A program made the position numbers and the translations under genes. 5,415 nt of DNA from DASRTE01 sp035253685 (GTDB taxonomy: Bacteria > Actinomycetota > Actinomycetes > Jiangellales > Jiangellaceae): assembly GCA_035253685.1 (NCBI GenBank), contig DATFBR010000222.1:1-5415 (forward strand), in the 5' to 3' direction. Shown piece after piece: positions 5,409-5,415 of the stretch. Numbering within the stretch: position 1 is the stretch's first letter; every line of letters begins with the position of its first letter. Under the pieces are notes generated by a model that worked only from the letters and a program-made list of their open reading frames with translations, did not search any database and had not been told where the DNA came from.

Positions 5409-5415
5409 GCCAACG

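Noticed and set aside
4475..5413. Minus-strand open frame of 312 codons covering the SRPBCC gene and the right-edge repeats
   Set aside because: It overlaps both rimO and the SRPBCC gene out of frame, with shadow-like composition and no domain.

Overview
The window is GC-rich DNA (roughly 70% G+C by eye) with strong third-position GC bias, typical of a high-GC actinobacterium. The gene set rimO–pgsA–cinA–clgR is an actinobacterial chromosomal arrangement. The protein flavour (for example the SRPBCC protein and the inserted linker in RimO) suggests something near Geodermatophilaceae, but that family placement is inference and was not tested. This is mostly housekeeping chromosome: I see no phage, insertion sequence, CRISPR array, tRNA or rRNA.

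Layout, left to right. (1) Positions 1-929, minus strand: a ROK-family transcriptional regulator whose C-terminus runs off the left edge. An AT-rich imperfect palindrome (940-971) directly upstream of its ribosome binding site looks like its own operator. (2) Positions 1014-1048: a GC-rich hairpin just past the clgR stop, probably ending the operon. (3) Positions 1050-4682, minus strand: a compact four-gene operon read as rimO (ribosomal protein S12 methylthiotransferase), pgsA (CDP-alcohol phosphatidyltransferase), cinA (NMN deamidase / ADP-ribose pyrophosphatase type) and clgR (XRE-type activator of Clp protease genes). RimO to PgsA is separated by 4 bases, pgsA and cinA overlap by GTGA, and clgR follows after a 93-base gap that may hold extra control. 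(4) Positions 4683-4792: a divergent intergenic region with a good match to a SigB/SigF-type general-stress promoter (GTTT, 15 bases, GGGTAC) pointing right. (5) Positions 4793-5251, plus strand: a small SRPBCC (START-like) protein. (6) Positions 5252-5415: a long perfect hairpin, then a second hairpin and two near-identical 15-base direct repeats, with no convincing gene.

The operon joins translation quality (RimO), anionic phospholipid synthesis (PgsA), pyridine nucleotide salvage (CinA) and control of proteolysis (ClgR). The ROK gene is a separate unit that probably controls itself and sugar genes beyond the left edge. The most useful points for a second look are the stress-type promoter of the SRPBCC gene, the ROK operator, the shortened CinA N-terminal domain, the corrected clgR start and its unusual tail, and the repeat cluster at the right edge. 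I found no clear evidence of a wholly new biological system.
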